Source: CAZWMK01 sp964635065 (lineage in GTDB: Bacteria; Pseudomonadota; Alphaproteobacteria; Sphingomonadales; Sphingomonadaceae). From it: a stretch of 27,901 nt of DNA. The position numbers and the translations under genes were made by a program. Positions within the stretch are counted from its first letter, which is position 1. The number at the start of each line of letters is the position of its first letter. The stretch is taken from contig CAZWMK010000017.1 of the NCBI GenBank assembly GCA_964635065.1, positions 1-27,901 on the forward strand. The letters run 5' to 3'. Of this stretch, positions 7,768 to 15,377 are shown in pieces. The notes below the pieces were generated by a model. It was not told the origin of the DNA, searched no databases, and saw only the letters and a program-made list of their open reading frames with translations.

Positions 7768-8931
7768 TTAAGGTGTCTGATCCGGCTGTTTGGGGGTCAG
7801 ACGCAGCAGCCGCCCGTCTGCCCGGTCTTCCAGAAGCCAGATCGAGCCATCCTGGCGCGTGGCAATGCCGCGGATACGATGTTCGGTGGCGTAACGCGCT
7901 TCTTCCCGCACCTTGCCGTCGCGGATCGAGACACGCACGATGCCTCCCGGTTTCATGGCGGCGATCAGCAACTGGCCGCGCCATGCCGGGAACCGGGCGC
8001 CATCATAGAAAATCATGCCACCGGGCGCGATAACGGGCGTGAAGCTGAGGCTGGGTGCGATGTACGCCGGACGCGTCGCATGATCAGCTATCGGCAAGCC
8101 GCTGTAATGATCGCCTTCCGACACATGCGGCCAGCCATAATTGCCGCCCGGTCGGACGCGGTTCAGTTCGTCACCACCCGCCGGGCCATGCTCCATGCTC
8201 CAGAGATGGCCGCGATTGTCGAAGGCCATGCCAAGAATGTTGCGATGGCCGATCGACCAGTAAGCGCGGGCTGGGCCACCTTTGGCGGCAAAAGGGTTGC
8301 CCGGGGCGGCGGTGCCATCAGGCAAAAGGCGCAGGATCTTGCCAAGATCGCTGGTCATGTCCTGCGCGGGGTCGAGCTTCTGACGGTCGCCCGATGCGAT
8401 GAAAAGATGCCGGCCATCCGGAGACAACAGCATGCGGTGCGAAAAATGCCCACGCCCGCTGACCTTGGGCTGTTGCCGCCAGATGATTTTCAGATCTGCA
8501 AGCCGCGGCGAGTCGCCGAGGATCAGCCGGGCCCTTGCGACAACGGCGCCGCGACGGTCGTCCGCACCGGCTTCGACCCAGCTGAGGTAGATCAGCCCGT
8601 CTTTTGCGAAATGCGGTGACAGGATGACATCGCCGAGGCCGCCCTGACCGCCGTAATCGACCGCAGGCATGCCCGCTACAGGGCGGATCGGCCCTGTTTC
8701 CGACCACAGCAGAAGGCGCCCGCGCTTTTCGGTGACGAGGGCGAGGGGGGAATCCGGCAGGAAGGCCATGGCCCATGGTTCGACGAATTGCGCCATGACT
8801 TCGGTCGTGAAAGGCGCCGCAGACAGGGGTGCGGTCGGGATGCTGTTGCGCATGGTGACGGCACAGGCAAGGCTGCCGCCCGTCAGAAGAGCAAGGGCCG
8901 TAAAAGCCCGGAACAGGCGGGTCTTTGTCAT
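7768..8931 (-). CDS. exported PQQ-dependent sugar dehydrogenase (aldose/sorbosone dehydrogenase-like)
   Basis: A 387-residue six-bladed beta-propeller of the soluble glucose/sorbosone dehydrogenase family, expected in the periplasm. From the ATG at 8931 the N-terminus MTKTRLFRAFTALALLTGG is a signal peptide. Blade motifs include PWAMAFLPDS, GGQGGLGDVILSPHF, FIASGDRQKLDPAQD, GHRNILGMAFD and EHGPAGGDELN, followed by GGNYGWPHVSEGDHY. This order is the one seen in aldose sugar dehydrogenases (YliI type). Those use PQQ to oxidise aldoses and feed electrons to the respiratory chain. No PQQ biosynthesis gene is in the window. No strong ribosome site precedes the start; the frame extends upstream to 9048, but the signal peptide argues for 8931. 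It is divergent from the DUF2946-like gene. Confidence 0.88.
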   Translation of the reverse strand: MTKTRLFRAFTALALLTGGSLACAVTMRNSIPTAPLSAAPFTTEVMAQFVEPWAMAFLPDSPLALVTEKRGRLLLWSETGPIRPVAGMPAVDYGGQGGLGDVILSPHFAKDGLIYLSWVEAGADDRRGAVVARARLILGDSPRLADLKIIWRQQPKVSGRGHFSHRMLLSPDGRHLFIASGDRQKLDPAQDMTSDLGKILRLLPDGTAAPGNPFAAKGGPARAYWSIGHRNILGMAFDNRGHLWSMEHGPAGGDELNRVRPGGNYGWPHVSEGDHYSGLPIADHATRPAYIAPSLSFTPVIAPGGMIFYDGARFPAWRGQLLIAAMKPGGIVRVSIRDGKVREEARYATEHRIRGIATRQDGSIWLLEDRADGRLLRLTPKQPDQTP

Positions 8932-9053
8932 GGCCGAACTGTCGCACAGTCTCGTCCGGGTGCCAAGCATGCGACCGTTTGCCTGCGACAAACAGACCGG
9001 AGGCAAGCATCGCATGATGACTTTTGCACCGACTGGCTCTAGGGGCATGCATC

Positions 9054-9464
9054 ATGAACGCCGTGCGCGCCTTTTTTATGCACCACCGGGCCGTGGCCAT
9101 GCTTTTGGTCGGTCTGGCACTGTGCATCAAGGCGCTGGTGCCTGCGGGCTATATGGTTGACCCCCATGCCCAGGTGCTGCGTATCCAGATTTGCGATGGC
9201 AGCATGGACCATGCCACCACCAGAAACATCGTCATCCCGATGAAGGGCAGTGCCGATGGCGCAGGCGGATCGCAAGGCGATGATTGCAGTTTCTCATCGC
9301 TGACCTTGGGCGGCGTTGCCCGTGCGGCGCCTGCACTGCTTGCCCTGATGCTTGCGTTCATCCTGCTTGCGGGTTTTCTTCCCGTGGCCGCGCAACCTGC
9401 CGGGCGCGTTTTGTCTCTCTGGCCGCCCTTGCGCGGGCCGCCCATGCGTTTCCTGACAGCCTGA
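9054..9464 (+). CDS. DUF2946-like small membrane protein
   Basis: A 136-residue protein with a hydrophobic helix at about residues 12-32, which could be an uncleaved signal anchor. A loop with two Cys (ICDGSMDHA, DDCSFSS) follows, then a second hydrophobic segment at about 90-110. The C-terminus is short and basic/proline-rich. This layout, and the position directly before a TonB-dependent receptor of the copper type, match the DUF2946 family. Its members are commonly found in copper-related loci but have no proven function. The ATG at 9054 has AGGGG about 9 bases upstream. Family assignment is from layout and context rather than a strong motif. Confidence 0.7.
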   Translation: MNAVRAFFMHHRAVAMLLVGLALCIKALVPAGYMVDPHAQVLRIQICDGSMDHATTRNIVIPMKGSADGAGGSQGDDCSFSSLTLGGVARAAPALLALMLAFILLAGFLPVAAQPAGRVLSLWPPLRGPPMRFLTA

Positions 9465-9475
9465 TTGCAGGCTGA

Positions 9476-9499
9476 ACGGCGGCCCTTGCCGCCGTCTTT
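9476..9499 (+). terminator. hairpin between DUF2946 gene and TonB receptor
   Basis: ACGGCGG (9476-9482) and CCGCCGT (9489-9495) form a 7-bp stem with a 6-base loop, followed by CTTTG. It may be a weak terminator or attenuator that lets part of the transcript read into the receptor gene. Confidence 0.35.
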
Positions 9500-9570
9500 G
9501 CACACCCGACAGGATTGGCCGACCTTGCCGCCTTATGGTGCGGTGAAGTCGATATTTCGCAGGATTCAGA

Positions 9571-11655
9571 ATGACCATCTCGCGCCTTGCGCTTGCCGCG
9601 GCCCTTGCCGCTGCAACGCCCGCTTTTGCCAATGAACCCGGCAGCCATAGCGCCGAAGTCATCATTGTTACCGCGCCCCGTCTGACCGCGACGGCAGACA
9701 GCCGCACCGTGGAAGACGAGCATGTCACCAGTCCCGATGGCGCGGCGTTCATCGCGCGTCAGCCGGGCGCGGCGCTTGTCGATAACGGCACCTTGTCCGG
9801 TCAGGTGCAGATGCGCGGCCTGTTCGGCGAGCGTATTTTGCTGCGCATCAACGGCCAGCGTTTTGCATCGGGTGGTCCGAATGCCATGGACCCGGCCATG
9901 CACTATGCGCCGATGGCGCTGATCGACCGTGTTGAAATTGCACGTGGCATTTCGCCGGTGCGTGACGGGCCCGGCTTGGGCGGCGGTGTTGATACCATCC
10001 TCAAACATGTTGCGTTCAGTGATGGCGCGGACCTTGCGCCGCAGCTCGATCTGTCGAGCCAATATCGCAGCGTCGATGACAGTGTGGCCCTTGGCGGCAT
10101 GGTCGGGGTGGCAAACGAACAGCTGCGCTTTGGCGTCATCGGATCGTGGGAAAAGGGGGATGACACCCGGTTCCCCGGCGGACGGATTGCCAGCAGTTCC
10201 TTCGAACGGGCGGTTTACGGCGTGCAAGCGGGCGCGCGGGTCGGTCCGGGCGAAGTCAGCATCGAATATCGCCGGCAGGATACGGGAAAGTCGGGCAATC
10301 CGCCTTTCGCCATGGACATCATGTATTTCCATACCGATTTCGCGCGCATCGGCTTTGAAGGCGACCTTGCGGACACAATCCGGATCGAAACGCATTTGCA
10401 CTATTCCGGCGTCAAGCACCGGATGAACAATTACGCGCTGCGTCCGGCGCCTGCGACGGCCATGACCCGGCAGTCGGATACCTATGCCGACACCTATGCC
10501 GCCGACCTGTCCCTGCGCTTTGGATCGCGCGACCGGCATGTCCGCATCGGCGCGGATTTCGAGCTGATCGACAAGGGTTATATGCTCTATAATCCGCTCG
10601 CCCCGGCGTTTTTCATTCACCCGCTGGACCGCGCCAAGAGCGACCGCATCGGCGGCTTTGCCGAATGGCGCACGGGCTTCGGGCCAGTCGAGGCCGAGCT
10701 GGGCCTGCGTGTCGACCGCCATGGCGCCTCGACCCAAGCGCCGCGTTTCGGCCCCGGCGTTCCGGCCGGACCTGTCAATCTGGCGCGCGGTTTTGCCGCC
10801 GCAGACCGCGACTGGTCGGGCACGACGGTGGATGGCTCGATGCGTCTGTGGGCCGATCTTGGCGATTTCACGCCGCGTCTGACGCTGGCGCACAAGACGC
10901 GGGCGCCCAGTCTCATCGAACGCTTTTCATGGCTGCCGACCGAAGCCAGCGGCGGCCTTGCGGATGGCAACATCTATGTCGGATCGCCGGAGCTGAAGGC
11001 GGAACGGGCGTGGATTGCCGAACTGGGGGTCGATTGGTCGGGGGCGACAGCTTATGCGCGGCCAGCCATCTATTATCGCCGGATCGATGATTTCATCCAG
11101 GGCGTGCCGTTCGATGCGACGCCGGGCGTGGTGAATACACCTGTCGAAATGGTGGCACAGATGAACGGCGATGCCACACCGCTGCGCTTTGCCAATAGCG
11201 ATGCCGAAATATGGGGCGCGGATATCGCCTTTGGCGCGCAGATCGCCGGACCGCTGCGGGTCGATGGCGTGGCCAGCTATGTGCGTGGCAAGCGGCGCGA
11301 CATTGCTGACAACCTCTATCGCATGACACCCGCCAATGGCCGCCTGGCCCTGAGCTGGGACACCAGGGCGTGGAGCCTGTCTGCTGAAGCGCAGGCGGTC
11401 GCCAGCCAGAAGAAAGTGTCAGTCACCAATAGCGAAGCCATCAGCAAGGCCTATGTGCTGATGAACCTGTACGGTCACTGGCTGGTGCGCGAAGGGCTGC
11501 GACTGGATGCAGGCGTCGAAAACCTCTTCGATCGTCGCTATCGTGAGCATCTGGCCGGTTATAATCGTATCGTCGGTTCGGATGTCGCGCTGGGCGCGCG
11601 GTTACCGGGGGCCGGGCGTTCGGCTTTTGTCCGCTTGCGGTGGGCGTTCGACTGA
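9571..11655 (+). CDS. TonB-dependent outer-membrane receptor, copper-receptor (OprC/NosA) type
   Basis: A 694-residue outer-membrane beta-barrel that takes up its ligand with energy from TonB-ExbBD. A signal peptide at about 1-21 (ending ATPAFA) is followed by the TonB-box-like stretch EVIIVTAPR. The plug domain includes VQMRGLFGERILLRINGQR, NAMDPAMHYAPMALIDRVEI and a glycine-rich GPGLGGGVD turn. The barrel ends with FDRRYREHLAGYNRIVGSD, ARLPGAGRSAFVRLRWAF and a terminal aromatic residue needed for insertion. The NAMDP plug segment and the HLAGYNR...LPGAGRS C-terminus are characteristic of the OprC/NosA copper-receptor group. The DUF2946-like gene upstream fits this. The ligand is inferred, not shown. 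AGGA precedes the ATG. Confidence 0.87.
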   Translation: MTISRLALAAALAAATPAFANEPGSHSAEVIIVTAPRLTATADSRTVEDEHVTSPDGAAFIARQPGAALVDNGTLSGQVQMRGLFGERILLRINGQRFASGGPNAMDPAMHYAPMALIDRVEIARGISPVRDGPGLGGGVDTILKHVAFSDGADLAPQLDLSSQYRSVDDSVALGGMVGVANEQLRFGVIGSWEKGDDTRFPGGRIASSSFERAVYGVQAGARVGPGEVSIEYRRQDTGKSGNPPFAMDIMYFHTDFARIGFEGDLADTIRIETHLHYSGVKHRMNNYALRPAPATAMTRQSDTYADTYAADLSLRFGSRDRHVRIGADFELIDKGYMLYNPLAPAFFIHPLDRAKSDRIGGFAEWRTGFGPVEAELGLRVDRHGASTQAPRFGPGVPAGPVNLARGFAAADRDWSGTTVDGSMRLWADLGDFTPRLTLAHKTRAPSLIERFSWLPTEASGGLADGNIYVGSPELKAERAWIAELGVDWSGATAYARPAIYYRRIDDFIQGVPFDATPGVVNTPVEMVAQMNGDATPLRFANSDAEIWGADIAFGAQIAGPLRVDGVASYVRGKRRDIADNLYRMTPANGRLALSWDTRAWSLSAEAQAVASQKKVSVTNSEAISKAYVLMNLYGHWLVREGLRLDAGVENLFDRRYREHLAGYNRIVGSDVALGARLPGAGRSAFVRLRWAFD

Positions 11656-11658
11656 TCA

Positions 11659-11705
11659 GGGTAAAACGGGGCTGCGTATCGGGATGATGCGCAGCCTCGT
11701 TACCC
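11659..11705. terminator. bidirectional terminator hairpin between convergent genes
   Basis: AACGGGGCTGCG (11665-11676) pairs with CGCAGCCTCGTT (11690-11701) through 12 positions with one G-U wobble and a 13-base loop. GGGTAA/TTACCC at the outside can extend it with a small bulge. It fills the 55-base gap between the receptor and the cytochrome gene, which converge on it. It has little T-tract. Confidence 0.5.
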
Positions 11706-11710
11706 GCGGC

Positions 11711-12145
11711 TCAGGGGGTCAGGGTCGCAAGATAGGCGATAAGGGCATGCCGCTCCTTGGCGCGTGGCATGCCGGTAAACGGCAGGCACAGGCCGGGCAC
11801 ATGTTCCTGCGGCCGTTTCAGCCAGCGATCCAGCCGTTCGACCGTCCAGACATAATCCTGCGTCCGCATGGAGGCGGTGTAGGGATAGCCCTCAAGGCTG
11901 GCGGCGCGTCGGCCTATGATGCCGACGAGATGGGGGCCGGTGCCGCGTGGCGCGGTGGCGCTGGTTGCATGACAGGCAATGCAGCGGACATAGAGCCTTT
12001 TGCCTGCCGCCACCGTTTCCGCAGTGGCAGGTGCTGGCAGTGCGGCGGCTGCATCCGGCCGGATGGCAGGGGCACGCGCACATGCGGCAAGCAAACCGCA
12101 GATGCAGATGCCAAGGGCGGCCTTGATCAAGTTACGATACAGCAT
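11711..12145 (-). CDS. lipoprotein class I c-type cytochrome
   Basis: A 144-residue single-haem cytochrome c. The N-terminus has a short hydrophobic stretch ending in the lipobox LLAAC, with the lipidated Cys at 22. It should therefore be anchored to a membrane on the periplasmic side. The haem-attachment motif CIACH is at 55-59. GTGPHLVGIIGRRAA is the class I loop after the haem, and FTGMP near the C-terminus supplies the Met axial ligand. Start: ATG at 12145 with GAACGGG upstream. It is 54 bases downstream of the TlpA-fusion gene on the same strand, so thiol handling for haem attachment and an acceptor cytochrome may be made together. The electron partner is not identifiable. Confidence 0.87.
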   Translation of the reverse strand: MLYRNLIKAALGICICGLLAACARAPAIRPDAAAALPAPATAETVAAGKRLYVRCIACHATSATAPRGTGPHLVGIIGRRAASLEGYPYTASMRTQDYVWTVERLDRWLKRPQEHVPGLCLPFTGMPRAKERHALIAYLATLTP

Positions 12146-12199
12146 CAGAACCCGTTCCGTTACGCCCGTCGTTATGTGGGGGCATGGCCGCCTTTGCAA

Positions 12200-13024
12200 T
12201 CAATCGTCTGATTGTGGTGCGATCAGTTGCCGGATTGCGATGTCGAGTTGCACGCGGGACAGCTCGCCGAAGTGGGTCGCCCGGATACGCCCTGTGGCAT
12301 CAACGAACAATGTTGTTGGCAGGGCACGGCTTCCTGTGATCCGGCCCAGATCGGTGGAGGGGTCATAAGCGATGTTGCTGGCGCGCAGGGAGTTTTGGGC
12401 CAAAAAAGCTCTGACGTGTGCCGGGCTTTCGCCCTGATTGACCAGAAGGATCGCCGCGCGGCGTTCGGTGCGCGCCGCGTCGACCAGCATCGGCAACTCG
12501 CGGCGGCAGGGTGGGCACCACGTCGCCCAGAGGTTGACCACCAGCGGCTGCCCGCGATAGGCGGCGAGTGTCTTCTGGCGGCCATCCGCCCCAGTGATGG
12601 CAAGGATTGCGGGCAGCGACGTCGGCGGCCGGGTGTCCGTCGTGCGCGAAAATCCCCACCACAGGAACGCGCAGGCGGCCAGACAGGCCAGCCCCGCTGC
12701 TGTCGCGCGTCTGTCGCGGGTTCTCAGGGCGAGGACGAGGGCTGCGGTCAGGATGCCGCCAAGCCATGACCAGCCACCAAGCCAGACCTGAAAGGCGGCA
12801 AGGGGGTCAAGGGCGAAACTGTCGCGGTGCATCCAGACATAGCCACCCCGGGCGCCGATCACACCGGCCAGCACCGTGATCCCGGTAAACGCGGGCACGT
12901 CCGGTTGGAAGCGCCGCACGAGCGGATCTGCGCTGCTGACGAACAGGGCGATCAATCCCACCGCAACAAGGCGGTCAAGTGCCAGTGCAAGCGGACCGAT
13001 GGAGATGATGTCATCCGGCGACAT
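12200..13024 (-). CDS. membrane-anchored TlpA/ResA-type thioredoxin fused to a degenerate Lgt-like domain
   Basis: A 274-residue fusion. Residues about 8-125 are four hydrophobic segments that resemble part of prolipoprotein diacylglyceryl transferase: GARGGYVW at 57-64 and WLGGWSWLGGILTAA at 81-95. The Lgt SFHGG box reads SWLGG here, so the essential His is missing and the domain is probably not a transferase. Residues about 135-274 are a periplasmic thioredoxin-like domain. Its redox motif WCPPC has Cys at 170 and 173, and SRALPTTLFVD provides the cis-Pro loop. TlpA/ResA proteins reduce thiols for cytochrome c maturation or copper delivery. AGG lies just before the ATG at 13024. It is upstream of the lipoprotein cytochrome c and divergent from a haem lipoprotein, which suits a role in haem-protein thiol reduction. 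Confidence 0.85.
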   Translation of the reverse strand: MSPDDIISIGPLALALDRLVAVGLIALFVSSADPLVRRFQPDVPAFTGITVLAGVIGARGGYVWMHRDSFALDPLAAFQVWLGGWSWLGGILTAALVLALRTRDRRATAAGLACLAACAFLWWGFSRTTDTRPPTSLPAILAITGADGRQKTLAAYRGQPLVVNLWATWCPPCRRELPMLVDAARTERRAAILLVNQGESPAHVRAFLAQNSLRASNIAYDPSTDLGRITGSRALPTTLFVDATGRIRATHFGELSRVQLDIAIRQLIAPQSDD

Positions 13025-13103
13025 GCTGCCTCGCAATGCGTTGCGATTTGCGCAACGCTTTGTGTTACAGTGCCTTCTGTCTGCTCAACAAGGAAGGCAA
13101 TTC

Positions 13104-13676
13104 ATGTTTCGCCTGTCGACCTTGACCCTCGTGCTGGCTCTGACGGGGTGCAGCACCATGCAAAGTGCTGCGGTTGACGTGTCTGCCGAATCCGCGGCAC
13201 TGGCCGACCGTTTCCAGAAGGAATTGCAGGGGCAATTGCAGGCGGCACTGAAAGCGGGCGGGCCTGTCGGCGCAATTGCGGTCTGCCAGCAGGCAGCTCC
13301 GGCGATTGCGGCCCACCTGTCGGCTGAAAGCGGGGCGCTTGTCCGCCGCATCGCCCTGAAAGAACGCAACCCGACCGCCGGGGTGACAGGCGACATGCGA
13401 GCCCGGTTGAACGCGTTGGCCAGGGCGCCGCTGACGGACGATGGCAAGCCGGCGTCGGTTCAATGGACCAGCGGTACCGGCGCCTTGGCCCGTGTCCATT
13501 ATCTTCGTGCCATACCGATGCAGGCGCAGCCTTGCGCGGCCTGTCATGGCACGTCGATCGCGCCCGATGTTCAGGCCGCGATCGACGCGCTCTATCCCAA
13601 TGACAGGGCGACTGGTTTCACGCCGGGCGAATTGCGCGGTGCGGTTGCGATCTCATGGCCTGCTGGCCAGCGGTGA
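13104..13676 (+). CDS. haem-binding lipoprotein, DUF3365-like
   Basis: A 190-residue exported lipoprotein. The N-terminus MFRLSTLTLVLALTGC ends in a lipobox, with the lipidated Cys at about 16. The central part (AAIAVCQQAAPAIAA-like region and LVRRIALKERNPTAG) and the C-terminal haem motif CAACH (in MQAQPCAACHGTSIAP) match the layout of DUF3365/Tll0287-type single-haem sensor proteins. YPNDRATGFTPGELRGAVAISW is the conserved end of that family. AAGGAAGG lies 7 bases before the ATG. The open frame extends further upstream to 12876, but that part is antisense to the TlpA fusion. It is divergent from the TlpA fusion/cytochrome operon. Its role is probably redox or small-molecule sensing, or electron transfer; this is not established. 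Confidence 0.82.
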   Translation: MFRLSTLTLVLALTGCSTMQSAAVDVSAESAALADRFQKELQGQLQAALKAGGPVGAIAVCQQAAPAIAAHLSAESGALVRRIALKERNPTAGVTGDMRARLNALARAPLTDDGKPASVQWTSGTGALARVHYLRAIPMQAQPCAACHGTSIAPDVQAAIDALYPNDRATGFTPGELRGAVAISWPAGQR

Positions 13677-13722
13677 ACGGCAGCGGTATCAGGCGATTTC
13701 AGGCTGCCTCGCGCGCTGCAGT

Positions 13723-14106
13723 TCAGGCTGTCGCGGTGACAAGCCAGGCGGTGTAGCCCATCATCACGCCTTCGCCGGGCACGTAGTGACGCTCGTAAAG
13801 AGCCAGCAGACCTGCTTGTGCTGCGGCCTGCACGTCGGGCAGGCAATCCTGCAGAGCCTGGGCGAAGGCCATGGCATTCAGGGCAAAGTCGTGGGCCGCT
13901 TGCGGTGTCGTGCCTGCACCGCCGCCACAGCCGATGTCAAGAACCCGTTCGCCGGGCTGATAGCCGGCATGATCCAGAAGTGCGGCGCCAACGGGGGACA
14001 GCGTCTTTTCAAGGCCGTGCAGATTGGCAAGCCAGCGGCTGCCCATCTCGCCCGTCCAGTCCTGATAATTTGGTGCCTCAACCTGTGGGAGTGCGCTGTT
14101 GGTCAT
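13723..14106 (-). pseudogene. SAM-dependent methyltransferase with a large internal in-frame deletion
   Basis: A 127-residue open frame whose two ends both look like a class I methyltransferase of the usual 270-290 residues, while the middle is missing. The N-terminal half has GEMGSRWLANLHGLE and the SAM-binding motif I VLDIGCGGG (about residues 55-63). Right after GAGT it jumps to TPQAAHDFALNAMAFAQAL and ends YVPGEGVMMGYTAWLVTA, the typical C-terminus. Motifs II-IV and the substrate region, about 150 residues, are absent, so it should not be able to methylate. The break lies near 13905-13925 in GC-rich sequence. AAGGA precedes the ATG and the frame is intact, so a short protein may still be made. 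It is the last gene of the rhodanese-arsR-trxC operon. Confidence 0.72.
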
Positions 14107-14175
14107 GGCGTGTCCTTCTGTTTGGAAGTCGCGCGCCTGTTCGGTTGCGTCAGGGCCGATGGTCGTGCCGGTTTG

Positions 14176-14616
14176 TCAGGAGGCTAATATCTGCCGGGTC
14201 CAGCTGACAATCGCGCTTGTCGGCATCGCGCCCGACTGGCGGGCGATTTCACGGCCGTGCCGGAACAGGATCAGCGTCGGGATCGACTGAATGCCATATC
14301 GGCCGGCAATGGCTTGTTCGGCTTCGGTATCAAGTTTGCCCAGTCTCACCTGCGGTTCCAGCGCGGCGACGGCGGCGGCAAAGGCGGGCGCCATCTGGTG
14401 GCAGGGGCCGCACCAGGATGCCCAGAAATCGATCAGCAGGGGCAGGTCGCTCTTTTCGGCATGGGCATCGAAATTGACGCTGGTCAGGGTGACAGGTGTG
14501 CCAGTGAACAACGGCGCGCCGCAACGGCCGCACTGGGCCGTGCTGACACGCCGGGCCAGCGGCACCCGGTTGCGCGTGGCGCAGTGAGGGCAGGCAATCA
14601 GCATGGCATCGGTCAT
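14176..14616 (-). CDS. trxC: thioredoxin 2 (zinc-ribbon thioredoxin)
   Basis: A 146-residue cytoplasmic thiol-disulfide reductase. The N-terminal zinc ribbon has Cys9, Cys12, Cys29 and Cys32 (CPHC...CGRC). The thioredoxin fold has the active site WCGPC with Cys69 and Cys72. YGIQSIPTLILFRHG supplies the cis-Pro. The zinc ribbon sets TrxC apart from TrxA; E. coli TrxC is induced by oxidants. GAGGG lies 8 bases before the ATG. It is 15 bases downstream of the ArsR-type regulator in the sulfur operon. There it could reduce persulfides carried by the rhodanese or reset the regulator's cysteines; this link is inference. Confidence 0.95.
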   Translation of the reverse strand: MTDAMLIACPHCATRNRVPLARRVSTAQCGRCGAPLFTGTPVTLTSVNFDAHAEKSDLPLLIDFWASWCGPCHQMAPAFAAAVAALEPQVRLGKLDTEAEQAIAGRYGIQSIPTLILFRHGREIARQSGAMPTSAIVSWTRQILAS

Positions 14617-14631
14617 CGTTGTAACCCTCGC

Positions 14632-14943
14632 TCAGGCACAATGTTCATCGCATAAGTCGCACAGGGCGAGAATGATCGCGCGCACGATTGGATCCTTCAG
14701 GCTGTAAAAACGGACTTGCGCCTCGCTGCGGATATCAACGACGCCGTCCTCGCGCAGCATGGCAAGATGCTGAGAAACCGACGATTGCGAAAGACCGGTC
14801 AGCCGCACCAGTTCGGTAACGGAGACTTCGCTTTCCGCCATCCGGCACAGCATGATCAGCCGCTCCGGATGGCTCATCAGCTTGAGGCGCGCCGCCATCG
14901 CGGTTGCGTTGCGTTTCAGCTCCGAAAGATCGGTCGGTTTCAT
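14632..14943 (-). CDS. ArsR-family regulator, BigR/SqrR-like persulfide sensor
   Basis: A 103-residue winged-HTH repressor. The recognition helix is in TELVRLTGLSQSSVSQHLAM, followed by a beta-wing (VVDIRSEAQVRFYSL). It lacks the ELCVCDL metal site of classical ArsR. Instead it has Cys33 in the second helix (IMLCRM) and Cys95, Cys98 and Cys102 in the last helix (LCDLCDEHC). A Cys33 pair with a C-terminal Cys is the arrangement by which BigR/SqrR proteins sense sulfane sulfur through a disulfide or polysulfide bridge, releasing DNA. GAGGGA lies 7 bases before the ATG. The neighbours (rhodanese, MBL dioxygenase, TauE) are the usual BigR targets. Its likely operator is the palindrome at 15378-15399. 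Confidence 0.9.
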   Translation of the reverse strand: MKPTDLSELKRNATAMAARLKLMSHPERLIMLCRMAESEVSVTELVRLTGLSQSSVSQHLAMLREDGVVDIRSEAQVRFYSLKDPIVRAIILALCDLCDEHCA

Positions 14944-14985
14944 GTTGTGGTCCCTCGACGTGCGCGTCAGACCCGTTAGGGTGGT

Positions 14986-15321
14986 TCAGCGGGCAATTGG
15001 CAGGCGCGCCGCCTGCCACGCGCTGAAGCCGCCCGCCAGATGCGTGTCGACGCTGTCCTGTGCAATGCTGCATTTGTCGAGCGCCATGGCCGACCGCTTG
15101 CCGCCGAGGCAGGTCAGAACCAGTTTCTTTCCAGCAGGCGTGGGGAGTTTCGACGGCAGGAACGTGGAAAGCGGCATGTTGATCGACCCCGGGATGTGGC
15201 CTGCGGCATATTCGTTCACCTCGCGCACGTCGATGACCAGAGCGGCATCGGCATGCAGCAGCGCATCGAGTTCCTGCGCGCTGATTTCCTGATGACGCGA
15301 TTTGCCGAATCCGAAAACCAT
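14986..15321 (-). CDS. single-domain rhodanese (sulfurtransferase)
   Basis: A 111-residue cytoplasmic rhodanese-fold protein. The fold marker VIDVREVNEYAAGHIPGS starts at about residue 29. The active-site loop CLGGKRS places the persulfide-carrying Cys at 71. The C-terminal LAGGFSAWQAARLP is the conserved final helix. Such proteins accept sulfane sulfur from thiosulfate or glutathione persulfide and pass it on. GAGAGGAAAGG lies upstream of the ATG at 15321. It is the first gene of the minus-strand arm of the divergon, with arsR 42 bases downstream, and its promoter overlaps the palindromic operator. Confidence 0.92.
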   Translation of the reverse strand: MVFGFGKSRHQEISAQELDALLHADAALVIDVREVNEYAAGHIPGSINMPLSTFLPSKLPTPAGKKLVLTCLGGKRSAMALDKCSIAQDSVDTHLAGGFSAWQAARLPIAR

Positions 15322-15377
15322 AAGGCCAACCTTTCCTCTCAGCCGTCCTGACGGGACTGCATCGCTTTGTTGCTTGA

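Noticed and set aside
8979..9006. Inverted repeat TTGCCT...AGGCAA between the sugar dehydrogenase and the DUF2946-like gene
   Set aside because: The arms are only 6 bp and widely spaced. It matches no known copper operator that I can recognise and could be chance.
9358..10893. A 511-codon open frame on the minus strand
   Set aside because: It is antisense to the TonB receptor and has no recognisable domain.
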